Source: Collybia mongolica (Eukaryota > Basidiomycota > Agaricomycetes > Agaricales > Clitocybaceae). From it: DNA of 64,000 nucleotides. How positions within the stretch are numbered: the first letter of the stretch is position 1; the number at the start of each line of letters is the position of its first letter. The notes beneath the pieces were generated by a model, which was given only the letters and a program-made list of their open reading frames with translations, did no database searches and was not told the DNA's origin. Below, piece after piece: positions 45,887 through 58,773 of this stretch. The DNA is taken from assembly GCA_013420905.1 (NCBI GenBank), contig JAAXNY010000015.1, positions 62,001 through 126,000 on the forward strand, read 5' to 3'. The translations under genes were made by a program, and so were the position numbers.

Positions 45887-46893
45887 TCTCGCGGAAAAGA
45901 TGTGAGTTTCAGAATTCCGGAGCGAGCTCTTTCCTCATATACCTAGAAAGAAGCATTCGCCACTAGAAAACTGTAACTGGGATATCATTGTGGGGAGTTG
46001 GGTCGGTAGATCTAGATGCCTATTAGCAGCGAAAATGCGACTTCCGTCCTCCCAAGATTGAGGTTTGGATTTTGCTGAAGCAGAGTTGTTGCCAACTGTT
46101 CGTGAGCGCTCAAAACCCCTAGGTTCATTCCTGGGCAAAAGTTGTCCAAGAACAGACCTGATTTGAGACTGAGATGAAGCGCAGAGAACGCGTTACATGG
46201 TGATCGAAGGGACAATTCGAAGCGCCAGGATGCTAAAAGAATGAATTTGAATCTGCCAGGAACGTGTCTGTTGCAGGGGTGGGTGATCACGTGACTACAT
46301 CGCGCGATTCTTTTGACTGCAAAAAAGGCTGGCGCTGCCGCAGTAATAATGTCGATTTACCAGCTGTCCTTTCGAACCCTATACATACAGTTACATGTCC
46401 ACCGCCTTGTACTCCTGAATGCTTGGACGCCTTTGTCTGTCGCATACTTCACGGTTCCAATGCGCGTATGGACTGTGAGTCTGTGACGTTTACCGACGTT
46501 AACGGCACATGGTGCGTAAACCCATCCTTCGATGAATAGTCCCATATTAAATCTCACCCCAAATTAATGGTAGAACTACCCAACATTATGTAGCAATAAT
46601 TAGCAACTAGAATCTCGCTGCATCTTAAGAAGTACAACGTAAGTTCCCCTAAAACGCATCATGATCCTTGGAGTGGGGCCTATGGTTGAAAACCCCACAA
46701 CTAGGACTCCGGCCCAGGTGGTAGCGCGAACCACTAGCTTCTTAGTCATTTGACTTACACATGCTCACAGCTGCCCCTGATAGCCCACACCCAAAATAGC
46801 CCTATGCACACATTGGGAAACTCTTTCGTGACCCGGCACTCCTTCGGGCTTCAAATTTTACTCACGGCCAACAACCCTCCACAATCTCATAGA
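45887..46893. other. Intergenic region
   Basis: Only short frames (such as a Cys-containing one at 46264-46539) with no recognised domain. It holds the promoter of the first MFS gene. Confidence 0.4.
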
Positions 46894-48867
46894 ATGATGA
46901 CTTCGTCTCCTACTTCTCTGCGATCTCCTACTTCTCAGGAAAAACATGGCGGCTCTGAGGCTGACAGCTTGGGGGATGAGTCAACAACATTTGATGCTGT
47001 TCTGGAAAAAGTTGTATGGCGTAAGATGGACAAGTGGATCCTACCTGTCGTTTCCATGTTCTATTTACTGTCCTTTCTTGTGAGTACGATGATGGCCGTA
47101 TCACTCATCCATATCTAAACGAAGGCTGGACATCAGGATCGAACAAATCTAGGGAATGCTCGTGTCGCAGGCCTACAGAAAGATCTCAACATGACTGATA
47201 AGGAATACAGTATTGCGTTAACACTCACCTATGTTCCCTACATCGTTGCAGAGCTACCGTCCAACCTTCTTCTAAAGGTATGTGATTCACGCCGCTTTAC
47301 CTGGTATCCTAATGACTCAAGTATTAGACCGTTGGACCTAACTTGATGCTCCCAACGATGTTAACCCTATGGGGCGTTGTTACCACCCTGCAAGGTTTGC
47401 ACTACATATCACTTTCAAGCATTCATCTGATAATTATAAAGGTGTCGTGTCAAATTATCAGGGCTTATTGGCTTGCCGTTTCTTCCTTGGACTTCTCGAA
47501 GGTGGGTACAACCTTTTCTTCTAATTCATACGTTAACATTGTAAACTATGAAAGGTGGTGTTTTTCCAGGGCTGGTATTGTATCTGTCGTTTTTCTACCC
47601 CCGTCAGCAACTTCAATGGAGGTAAGTCTATGCAACGCGTCGATCTCTGTGTCCAAATTGAAATAATATGGTCGCCAGAATCTCGGTATTTTTTTCCACC
47701 GCCTCGATATCGGGCGCCTTCTCTGGCCTACTGGCTTTTGGGATCATCAACATGGAAGGGGTTGGCAACCGACCGGGATGGGCTTGGATCTTCATCATTG
47801 AAGGCCTCTTCACCTTCTTATTTGGAATATCCGCTTACTTCACTTTGCCTCGTTCGCCGTTACACGCTCCTTTCTTTAGCGAAAAGGAGAAACTGTATGT
47901 TGTCGAGAGGTTGCGCGAAGCTGGCTCTACAGGCCGGGACGAAGACGCTGATAAGTTTAGCTGGAGAGAAGTTGGTCAGGCATTGTTGCTTCCTCAGGTT
48001 TGGATGTTGGCTATTACATTCTTTTTCGATGGTATGTAGTACATTTCCCTCTTAAAGTCAATCGGTGTTTCACGACTGCTTGCAGGCTCCATACTCTACG
48101 GCCTCGCCTAGTAAGTTCACCTTGTTCGTCAGCATGGCACAATGTCCTGACATGTAGATAATCTGATAGTTTCACACCCTCCATTGTACAGACTTTGGGG
48201 TATACTGCTGCGCGTGCTCAACTTATGAGTGTGCCTCCGTATGCCACCTGCTTTGTCGGTGAGTCAGATTCAGCCTCCAACCCTAAAACGAATTGATAGT
48301 AAATGCGATACTAGTCACGATGATTGCTGCCTATGTTTCGGATCGTTATCACTGTCGAGGTTTCGTGTCTATGTTCTGCTCCGTCCTGTGTATTGTTGGA
48401 TTGTCCATGTTTTTAGGTCAGTGACGAGTGCATTAAGAGAACGGCAGCTCTCACCTGAAACTTTTAAACTTGCAGGTTCTAGCTCTCACGAAGTAAAATA
48501 TGGCAGTCTGTTCCTATCTATCACTGGTGCATACTGTGCTGCAGCAGCATTGTCTACATGGAGCGCGAACAACGCCGCACCTCACACCCGCCGCGCCACC
48601 GCCATCGCCATCGGCTTCATCATGACGAATTCAGGCGGAATCCTCGCGACATGGCTCCTCGGCTCCTTATCACCACCGCCCTTGTACACGAAAGCGACGA
48701 TTGCGCTGTTGGTGTTCGCAGTCTTGATGCTGGTGTTTTCCTCGGCAAATACATACTATATATATTCGCAAAATAGAAAGAAGGCGAGTATTCGTGCTAC
48801 AATGTCCAGGCATGAGGAAAGGAAAAATTTGGGAGATAAGTCTGCCTGGTTTATATATAATACTTAG
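46894..48867 (+). CDS. MFS transporter, anion:cation symporter type, copy 1
   Basis: Ten exons: 46894-47079, 47137-47277, 47328-47394, 47442-47501, 47555-47621, 47679-48031, 48086-48110, 48170-48258, 48315-48416 and 48476-48867, giving 493 aa with about 12 membrane helices. The DRTNLGNARVAGLQKDL motif in the first loop and YVPYIVAELPSNLLLK mark the fungal Dal5/Tna1-like family. Further landmarks are CRFFLGLLEGGVFPGLVLYL, GRDEDADKFSWREV (central loop) and IAIGFIMTNSGGILATWLLG. Members carry organic anions such as allantoate or nicotinate, or vitamins, into the cell with protons; the substrate here cannot be told. Its exon lengths match the copy at 60519 exactly except exon 1. Confidence 0.94.
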
Positions 48868-51830
48868 CGTTTTCGCATTCACATTACGAATGAATGTAGA
48901 ATATCTCTACCTATTCGCTGGGGCAAAGTTTGATCTGAGTTTCTGGTTCGCACATGAATCGCCAACAATACATGCGTAAGTCTGAAAATAGCCTGATTTG
49001 AGCGATAACGGACAGGAACGGGGATTACAGATACAAAGCAGGTGAAATTTTCGAATATCTGTGTTGCGCCTTAGACAGCAGCGACATTATCGGGTTGTAG
49101 AAGGGGTTGCGCGCACCAACCAGGAGGACTGCTGCCGTATATTGTGAATGTGCACAAATTGAAGTGGATACTCTGCATTGTGACAGCCTTCAAAAAAGAC
49201 TTCTTCACGGGTGTTCTTCGGTTTATCGGTGGAGTAAGGCAAAAATTTTGACTTGGGAACACCCGATCCACAGGGGTTTCGTCTCGCCGGTGCGTGCAGC
49301 CGGGTACTGTAAGTAACCCTTCCGACACAATTTGACCTTCATGGAATATCACAAATTCCATTCTCGAGACCATTGGGTCCCCTTCGTATCTGCCTTCAAT
49401 GTGGCCTTCCAATGAACGCATGGACACTGTCAAACCCCGAATCCGAGTCGTGTGCGTGAGGAGTCGATAATCCTGTTGAATGTACATTCTGGGAAAATCG
49501 CTGATAGATCAGAACTTCAGAACATAGGTCCGTATCTGTGTCCTATCTGGAAAAGAAGGATTGAGACGGGGACGGACCGATCGTGGACTCGCATCGCCAT
49601 TGATCGTCATTTTAATAATGCTGAATTCTGTCGAGGCGGTTGGGGATTACTTCCAATTATCTAGACATGATGGAAGAGCCTCTACTGGATCAGAAACCGT
49701 ATGCGGAGAACAGGAGGATGCTTAATGTTACATTTGATAGAGATTCTTCGCCCTGAGTCCGAAGACAATTTCATCGAAATGGAGGAACCATGATTTATAA
49801 TGCCGATCAAGCGAAAATCAGAAAATGCACTCGTAGCATACCCCTGGGCTTGCAATGTAGGGCCGTAACCACCTATGGCCACTAGTTTCTGAATTTCCTT
49901 CACTGATCGTCTGGACAACACTTCCCCGACAAATAGTCCTCGCATTGAGGAATAGTAACTATAAGGCGAATCGGTGCGTATGAGTAACAACAAATCTCAA
50001 AATTCCCGCTGTCTCCGCTGAGTAAACATGTGGGTGGCCGGTTGCAGTGTCCGTTGAAACAAAGACGTAATTTTCGTAACACTGCGAAAAGATCTGTCAG
50101 AAAAATCACTTGGGTGCGGAGAAAAGCTTAGTCTATTCATAGAAATTCCGTCACGTCATCCCGCCATAAAGGGACACACTTCATATGCGCGGGTTAATAT
50201 CTTAGATGAATGAGACGCGCCGAATAGAAAGCTGAATTGCCCATTTCCGAGGTGTTGGGGTCGGAACATCATAACTACTGCTGTAATTGTTCCATATACG
50301 GTCATTGTATAGAGATTCTTATTCAATCCTTTTTCTTGACTAGAACTTAGGGTATACGGTTTCAACAAGTGATGGAGCATGATGGGCCAGGCGAGCACTA
50401 GGGCGCCGTAGAGACGAGAACGTTCAATAAGTCTTCGATTTTCCCGATCATTACATAATAATTGTCGAGACTGGGACTGTATGGGGACGAAATTGCACTT
50501 GAAGTGACATAAGGCAATCAGCGACTCAGAGTCTGCGTTGAATCTTGAACCAAGTTTGGATTGATAAAGTGTGCATCGGTTTGTTGTCACAGAGTGAGTA
50601 TTGGGGATTGCAGTTTGACCCAGAAAATGGGCCTATCTCGACTCTCGAGCATAGGTGTTAAACGTGAGGTGAAGCTGTTGCCACGCTCAAGTCGCACATT
50701 AGAGTTGGTTTGGGGTCAACGGGTTTCCCCGAACTAAGCGCCAAGGCCTTTCGAACCAAACATTATCCATCTCATCTTCGGTCATGCGTCGTGAGGGTTG
50801 AGCGAACAAGCTCAGTAATATGTCCGTGAGTGATTGAACAATCATCTTCGCTGTTCTTGGACTAGCAATACTATTGTCGTGCTCACATTAAACCGACGAA
50901 GCCGCCGGCACGTGTAGCTTTCAAACATCTCGGTCATAGTAACGAATCGTCAACACATGTCGTTTAGATCTGCCATCGCTTGCTGTTCGGGATATAATTT
51001 GAAAACATACCACATACTTCCCCATTGGTGGGTGTGGCGATCCACAACCAGCCAACCGCTCTATCATCGACTGAGCCATGCAGTCAAACCCTCACCAACG
51101 CTGTCAGCAGTAATACCAACGTGAAGAATGCCAAATTTTTTGCGAGTAACACTGCAAGTTAACATTTATAAAGGACAGCGCCTCTCACGGGATGTCAGGT
51201 AGCTTTCTCTCTATGACAGGTTGGAGCATATAATTTGCTTGCACCCGGTTTGTGGCGTGTATTGCAAGGTGGGCATTTCTCTCCGCCCATACCCCACATA
51301 TTAATCCGTCATACCAGAAGCTTTGACCTTAGGATAGCCCGTTGATCGACATCGATAAGTAACTACGTAAATGGTAACTTCAATCCCCACCCCACGAGTC
51401 ATTTCGGGAGAATTCAAGTGACCGACGCTATTCAGCACATTTACAGCCTTCATATCACTCGAATCTAACTCGAGGCAAGGTACGATCCGCTGATATCTGA
51501 TGTTCTTTAATTTGTTTATCACAATAGCCACAACAGGCTTCGACATCATGCCCTAGGCCTCAGGAGTGAACCAGCTCACGAGGTACAGGAGCCTGAGGGT
51601 TAACTCCATTCTTTGTCCGCGCTTCTGGTGAAAAATATTTTTAGATTCTACGGCAAACTGTGCACGATCAAAATCTTACGTGCTTCCTGACAGTTGCCTT
51701 TCCTGTCAATCCATATCGAGTTCATAGATGGGTGTCTACTCCAAGCGGCACAATGCAGCTTCTGTGTGAAATCGAATAAAACCGGGCGGCCCTAATTGTA
51801 CTTAGACTCGCCCCACCCTCGACTTTCACT
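48868..51830. other. Long intergenic region, possible relics
   Basis: About 3 kb without a gene I can support. On the minus strand a hydrophobic frame at 50156-50590 (SRLYGALVLAWPIMLHHLL; KNLYTMTVYGTITAVVMM) and weaker frames at 49071-49487 and 49682-49993 may be scraps of an old gene, but I could not join them or name a family. Confidence 0.4.
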
Positions 51831-53876
51831 ATGTCGTCGTCACCGCCCAATGTGCAACTCTCGTACGTTACCCGATCCTCTAGAGACGCGATGATATGCT
51901 TACTATGGTGTTTGAAAGGTTTGGACCCATGCTAATTGGTGTATTTATTAACATGATACTTTACGGGGTGCGTCTCGACAAGATAGCTCCGATGGGAGGT
52001 ATACTTACCCCGAGTGCTAGGTTTTGATCGTACAGGTAAGTAAAACTTCCAGTGATACATCCGAAACGAACATTGATTGTCTGCTACAAGATGTATACAT
52101 ACTATCAATTATACAAGCGGTGCGAACCAACGACCTTACTCTTGGCATGCGTCTCACAGAGATTCTATCAGCGATACACCATGGATTAAATACCTCGCAA
52201 GCTGTCTCATATATGAGTGGAATATGCACTAACGTCACTTCAGGTCTTGTACCTTTTCATTGTCGAAACCGCTAATACAGGATTCGATATGTTCATAATA
52301 TATGAACCTTTGATTCTACGCTTTGGTGTGTGGTTCTTCCGTAGTTCGCTATTAGAAATATGAACACTCACTGTCTTGTAGGATTACCTGATGCAACGCG
52401 ATTATTCCCGAAGCGTGAGCCACGTTCGATTTTGCTCTTTTTTCTTCTCCATTCTAACTGCTCTTAATATTATCTATGTAGTCTTTGCAACCGGTGAGGA
52501 ATCTTTCCCTATGTCAAGGAAGGAAAACTCAAGTACGGTCATTTCAAAGAACCGATCGTTATTGTAAGTTCTTACCTTGCAGCAAAGCATCAATGCCTTC
52601 ACTGACTCTATTGGCAGGTAGCAGTCTCTACGCCCATACAGATATTCTTTGCATGGAGGATCAGACTCCTTACCAAGTCTAACTGGATAGCGGCTGCTAT
52701 TTGCCTGTTCTCGCTTGTTTCACTGGGTACGTCTCCAAAATTGAAGTGTCTTTCCTACGATGTCAGCTTCTAATATTGTTTGGTTAGCTGGAGGACTCTG
52801 GACTGGTGCCATGATTGTCATAATCAAATTGTTCTCCCGAAAGCCCGAGCTCCATAACTCGGCTCTCGTCTGGTTTCTCGCTTCCTGTGCGGCGGATATT
52901 CTCATCACTGTAACCCTTGTCGTGAATCTGGTGCGTCCAATTCTATAGGAATAATCCGAAGGGGTAACTTCACGATGTCATACACAGTCGAAACGTCGCA
53001 CGGGATTTACTGCGACTGATGATGCAATTTCGAAGATCATTCGAAGCGAGTCCTCCTTTGTCGTTACCGAAATCATTCTGATGCGTAAATCTTCTAGTGA
53101 CGGTTCAGACCGGCATGTTGACGTGAGAGGCCGATCAATGGTGTCCCTTCTGTGGCTTATCCTATTTCATTACTAGTGCATTCTTTGCGGTTGGGGACGT
53201 GGTGTTCTTCATGAGTAGATTCGAGAATTATTGGAGTTTCACGTTAACTAACGTCTCTTCTAGCTCTACCCGTAATACTTTCAATCTCCCTTATACTTGC
53301 CTTGATATCTCTCTAACATGACCTCTTGCTTCTTCTAGCGCACGGCTCTGTGAGTAGATCTTCCTAGGCCTTTAATCAGAAATTTATTCTACTTTAGGAA
53401 TTTCATCTGGGACCTCGCGTTATCGAAATTATATACCAATTGCCTGATGTCTACTTTGAATGCACGCGCGGGGCTGAAAGACATGGCACAAGTAAGTTCA
53501 TTTGGACACCGCGGCCCGCTCTCGTCAGCCGGTGGGAGGAGAGTTGTAAGATTCCCCTGTTATAATCGGCGTACAATGCCTAATATCAATATATTACGCA
53601 GGTTGAAGGATATGCGGTCGAAAGCCCTCACGCAGTAAGTCCTGTCTTGCCCCGTGGATCAAATAATTGATGTCTCAGAAACGGCACGGCGCATCCGTTG
53701 TTTACGAGCTGGATACCCACAAATCGTTCTCGGACGCGGCGTCATCGTACCCTCCGGATTCAGAATATGGTATCACAGTCACAAAGGTGAATATTTGGTA
53801 GATATCCCAAGGCCACCTGTCTGACCCCCCTGCTAAGGTTGTCGAGCGAATGGAGGATCCACGACCTACACAGTAG
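51831..53876 (+). CDS. DUF6534 membrane protein, copy A
   Basis: About 20 exons give 322 aa; the first twelve start at 51831, 51919, 52021, 52091, 52160, 52244, 52382, 52482, 52550, 52618, 52788 and 52988, and the last ends at 53876. Several are tiny (15, 12, 14, 8 and 11 nt). Family blocks in order: FGPMLIGVFINMILYGVLIV, TANTGFDMFIIYEPLILRFG, VAVSTPIQIFFAWRIRLLT, LWTGAMIVIIKLFSRKPELH, ADILITVTLVVNLSKRRTGF, FIWDLALSKLYTNCLMSTLN and a C-terminal KVVERMEDPRPTQ. The protein has about seven helices; the function is unknown. Two introns, 52197-52243 and 53046-53097, appear to use GC...AG ends. Exons near 53492-53634 are uncertain. Confidence 0.85.
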
Positions 53877-54755
53877 AATGATTTTACCCCACACTATCAA
53901 ACTGTTTATCACCACTCTTTTAAGGACTGGCCGACTAGAAATCCTGTAATCCTGTACCGTTAATGGCGATCCTCTATTATCGCCGGATTAAAATTTCACC
54001 TCTCTGATGAAGACCTATATGTGCTGGGAATTTCAGGACTTCCAGTGGAGCTACTGCCATGGCTCCCAGATAATTCCGAACCAAGTGTGTCAATGCTGCT
54101 CAACTTGTCTCCTGCTCGGCTTCCTGCCACCGATCAAGGGCTACTATTTGCCCGATTGTGAATGTTCTTAATCGGGACGCTTGAAAAGGACCTGCGAAAC
54201 GATGGTGCATGTACACATGCTGCATACTATCCTTTCTCCCATCATTCTGATCGTTTTTTTTTCCCTTCTGGATGGAATCTCAGGGATATTTCTTTGGAGA
54301 TAATTTCCTGGTGTGCTGCTGACAAAACTTGGAGCTTTAAATATGTAACCTTTTTTCACACGGTCTGAGTCTCCTTGCCATCAGCTTGTTCTCAGGCTCC
54401 ATCAAGATTTCAAATCCGTTTTTGTATCTTTCGTTGGATTGAAGGCGACTCTCATTTGGAAAATATTTTGGAATGGTAGGCTGGACTCCACTCGATTGTG
54501 GTTCTAGAATAATGGCCCGTAAAGCCTTACAAAGGGACATTGTTAACGAGGACCAGCAATGCTGCAATTTTCAAGTTATTGAGGTTGTATTACGCCAAAG
54601 TTGAATCACGATCGAGCCACTATCACGCTCAGTTGACCCCGAGGTAGGTCTAAGCGCATGGTACTGAAATGCTCGAGTATTCACAGCGCGACATATATAT
54701 TGCAACGCTTACAGAGGAGCCCCCATATCACAGGACTCTCCGAGGCGGCTTTTCA
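53877..54755. other. Intergenic region
   Basis: Between DUF6534 copies A and B. No recognised gene. Confidence 0.4.
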
Positions 54756-56298
54756 ATGGCGAACGTCAGTTTCTGTGAGCAAAAACAATATCTCTGAAAA
54801 CTGGCTCTCATAATGTCATCGCCGTGTTAGGTTTGGCCCGATGTTAATAGGCGTTTTCTTTAATATGATCTTACACGGGATATGCTCTATTCTTGAAAGG
54901 TTGTGCCGCATCTCTGAGATTTTCTTCTAAAGATGCTTGTTGCTCAAGTATTATTCCTCCTTATTCGGTAAAATTAGGGACTACTAAGGTTGAAACGTTC
55001 CTAGATGTCAACATACTACCAATCGTCAAGGAGTGCGTCTTTGTCTTCGCTTGCTTCTCATATCTCCTGTTTTTCGCGGGGAGACTCTTTATGGATCAAG
55101 TATCTTGTCGGTGTCTCTCGAAATTGAATCTTTCATTCGAGGTTGATGGTTATATCTTAGGTTTTTTATCTGTTTATTGCAGAGACGATTAATACTGGAT
55201 TGGACCGTATGGGGATGACGTACGAACCGCTATTGATTAGGTTTGGTCAGTCTTCATTGCTTTTTGGTACTTTCTCCTCAAGCTGAGATAATACTGGCAC
55301 GGACGAGGCCACAACTTTCTTCCCACTCAGTACATTCTCAAATTGTATCATAGAAGTTCTCTCATTTACCTTTCTCTCTTTAGTACTTGCATCAGGTATG
55401 CGATAACGGTCCGAAGTCCTCCATAACTATCGAACTGACATCTTCTATAAAGGGCCTATTATGATCGTCAGTCTTTCCATTCCTCGGGGCTCTTGTCGAG
55501 ATCTTGACTATGACTAAACCTTTCCAGATTACTGTGTCCACACCAATACGATTGTTCATTGCTTGGCGCATCAAGAAAATTAGTGAATCTTACTTGATAC
55601 CTGATGTAATATCAATACTTACCCTTGCCTCCTGTGGTACGTTATTTATGTTACCATGACTTTTTAGGTTATCCGATTGTTCGTCAGCAGGGGAGTTTGG
55701 ACCACGATTACTATTACTCTAATCCGGCGATTTCTAGGAAACCTGAGCTTCACTCCCCCACCCTTCTCTGGCTTGTCACTGCTGCGGCTGCCGATGTTTT
55801 AATCACAGCCGCTCTTGTGAGAAGCTTGGTGGGTACCGTCTTTTCAAATTAGAAATCGGGATAGCCTGACAATTTAGTGTAGGCGAGAGGCTGGATATGC
55901 AGGAATCGATACGATCGTTTCCCGTGTCATTTCTTATAAGTTAACTTTATCCTAGCCTTTTCGAGGTCCGCTAGACAAATCTTGTCTCGTTCAGTCACAA
56001 TACAGACTGGGTCTTTCACGTAATATTCAATTATCAGGAGCGCGCCTAGTGTTCATTTAAATCAGAATTGTAGAGCGATCGCAGCACTGGCCGACGTTAT
56101 CTTTTTCCTGGTCCTACCTGTAAGACATGCTTTTCACTGCTACATGTCAACGACTTATTTTGGAAGATCTAGCATACGACTTTGTAAGCACATTTTTGAT
56201 ATCGAAGAGCCAAGTAACTTAATCCTCAACAGGAATATTATCTGGGGTTTCATGTTAACGAAACTCTATTCTAATTTGATGTATCGCAGTACCGTGTG
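54756..56298 (+). pseudogene. DUF6534 membrane protein, copy B, decayed
   Basis: The family blocks are still readable in order: FGPMLIGVFFNMILHG, STYYQ, DSLWIKYLVFYLFIAETINT, TFFPL, IMIITVSTPIRLFIAWRIKK, RKPELHSPTLLWLVTAAAAD and NIIWGFMLTKLYSNLMYRST. Several faults suggest it no longer works. The first proposed exon (ATG 54756) does not match the next in phase. The donor after MILHG reads AT (54880-54881) where copies A and C have GT. The loop before RKPELH has lost its normal frame near 55690-55735. A TGA at 56296 ends it where the other copies continue with about 50 or more residues. The exact faults depend on my exon choices. Confidence 0.78.
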
Positions 56299-56918
56299 AA
56301 ATATCAAGCTCGCCTGCCAACCCAAAGCTCCACGTCTTCCCCCCCCCCCCCCTCCCCAAATACTTGTCCGCATTAACCGCATCACAAGGATGATGCACAC
56401 TATGATGCCGTCGTTCAGATCATGCTTCGTATCGCACTCAACAGGATTTCCTATGTTGGTCATTTGGCGCAGTATGGTGAAGGTAATAATATATCGTAAG
56501 TAAAAGGCGATCTGAATGCATCAATCATATTTCTTTGTCTGGCGCACTCCTTATAAACAATATTGAATTAAATCGTACAGGCCTCATCGGGACCGATGGC
56601 TCGGGTTTACGCATGGGTCCAGACGGACTGATGATGGACGATCGCATGATTCGGGCAATTAGCCATTTCCTCTTTGAGTACATATGAACTACCTGGAACT
56701 CCAGTTACTGGGTAGAGGTGTGAACCGTTTATGGGCGGTCTCTCTCACCCCTCAACGTCAAGGCGTCAAAGTCTGGCAGTGCATATCAGGGACATGGTGC
56801 ACACTTCTGTTGGGCCTGGTCTGTTCTGTTATCCCTATTTTTGCAACTTCACTGTTGCATATAAAAGTCCTTATAATTTATTGACGGTGGATGGTAAGCC
56901 GCCCATCGATTGCACATC
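56299..56918. other. Flank of copy B with poly-C run
   Basis: Contains a long C run near 56339-56353 and short frames. It may hold the degraded 3' end of copy B. Confidence 0.4.
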
Positions 56919-58773
56919 ATGCCTTCCGTACAATTACTGTAAGTTTTTTCGGGCATCCGTGAGCGTTTTAACTGCTGATACTACCGATTAGTTTTGGACC
57001 TATGCTTATTGGTGAGGTGAGCGTTTGGAAAACTTGGATTCTCCCTTTATAACCGTGGTAATCAACAGGGACATATATGAATGCCATTTTATATGGGGTG
57101 CGTTTTCCACTCGGTCGTAATCTCGAGGCAGTTTCTTACAATCTTAACCGACAGGTGCTAGTTGTCCAGGTCGGTCAAATGACTACCTTTTTCCAAAAAT
57201 GACATAACCTGTGATTCGCTAGGTATTCGTATACTACCAGGCGTACAAGAGGTTCGAGCCTGACTTTTATCCTCTACCTATATCTAACATAAAATAAGGG
57301 ATGCCTTTTGGATACGTTGCTTTGTGAGAGCTATATTTCCGACTTAGGCGAGTATATTATCTAAATTTAAAATCTAGGTAATGTTTTTGTTCATCTGCGA
57401 GACATTGAACACCGGGTTCGACATTGGAATGATGTATGAGCCATTGGTGTTGAAGTACAGTGAGACACACCAACTGTCTTTGAGAGCAATTTTAAAACTG
57501 TTTATAGGCACCCCGGCAGCTACAACATTCTTCCCACTCAGTAAGTCCCTGGTGACACCCCCAACCATCGCGAATGACATCCATAATTTCCAGTGCTTGT
57601 CGCTGGTGTGTATCATACCAGATTTAAGATTAGGACTTCGCCTCACGCCGACAGATCCGCTGATGACGGTGACAATATCGACACCAATTCAAATGTTCAT
57701 CGCCTGGCGGATTAAAATAATCAGTCGAGCAACCTGGCTGGCCCTGGTTATTTGTGTTCTCTCAGTTATTTCTATGGGTGAGCCGCCATGATGGAAGTAC
57801 ATGCGCCCATATTCACTAGTGATCTACTAGGCGGAGGTATCTGGTTAGCGGTCACCATCGTACAAATCCGTCGATATGCGAGGAAACCAGAGCTTCATTG
57901 GCCCGCTCTCACATGGCTGCTTGCTTCTGCTATCGCAGACGTCACTATCACCGCATCCTTGACTTACAACCTAGTGAGGATACTTTTCTTTTTCACCGTC
58001 GTATTGTGAACCAAAATTCTCGCCTAGTCTAAGCGGAAGACCGGGTTTAATGGAACGGACGATGCTATTAACAGGGTTCGCAAACACGCCCATGGAATAT
58101 TTAAATTCTTTCTCACCCTTGGCTGTGAAGATTATACGCCTAACAATTCAGACTGGGTTCATCACAGCCGTCTTTGCGATCCTCGACGTTGTGTGTTTCC
58201 TTACATTACCCGTGAGTCAGCGCTCGACCTTGATTACTTGATTACTTTAACGGGCTAATCGAATTTTGTCGCAGCATACAACGATGTACTTTCTCGCTCC
58301 TTCAAAATTCCATACTATTAACCCGTACTTCAATAGCAATTTCGTTTGGGATTTCGCGCTATCAAAGCTTTACACGAACGCGCTTATATCAACCCTGAAC
58401 GCTCGGTCAGGATGGGGAAGCCATACGGACAAAGTACATACACATAATGTGTTGTTTGGAGATGAAAGTCGTTCCCCTCAGGTTCGTTAGACTTGAACGG
58501 CGCTCTATCTATTATGCTCATAGGCATAGTTTCAATCATACTCTGGGTCAAACTTTCGTACACCACAAAAGGTGATTTGTCTTCCATTCTCTTTTTCTAA
58601 ATTGTTCAATATTTTAATGTATACATTCCTAGGTGGCCACTGCTTCTTACGAACTTGGTACCGCCTCAGATCACCGTGGAATCAAAAACATCCAGCATGC
58701 GGAATATGGAGGGGTCGCGATCGCGAAAGAGATAGCAACCCTCCACGATTCTTCTTACATCTCGACACAGTGA
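56919..58773 (+). CDS. DUF6534 membrane protein, copy C
   Basis: Exons: 56919-56938, 56992-57011, 57069-57097, 57155-57169, 57223-57251, 57299-57323, 57378-57459, 57508-57540, 57594-57605, 57655-57777, 57831-57973, 58028-58075, 58131-58211, 58275-58285, then one from 58337 and a last one ending at TGA 58771-58773. Family blocks: FGPMLIGTYMNAILYGVLVV, FVYYQAYKRDAFWIRCFVMF, LNTGFDIGMMYEPLVLKY, TVTISTPIQMFIAWRIKI, GGIWLAVTIVQIRRY, ADVTITASLTYNLSKRKTGF and NFVWDFALSKLYTNALISTL. Many exon lengths equal those of copy A. The last exons (after about 58430) are uncertain; the end ATASYELGTASD resembles the tail of copy A. Multi-pass membrane protein of unknown function. Confidence 0.83.
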
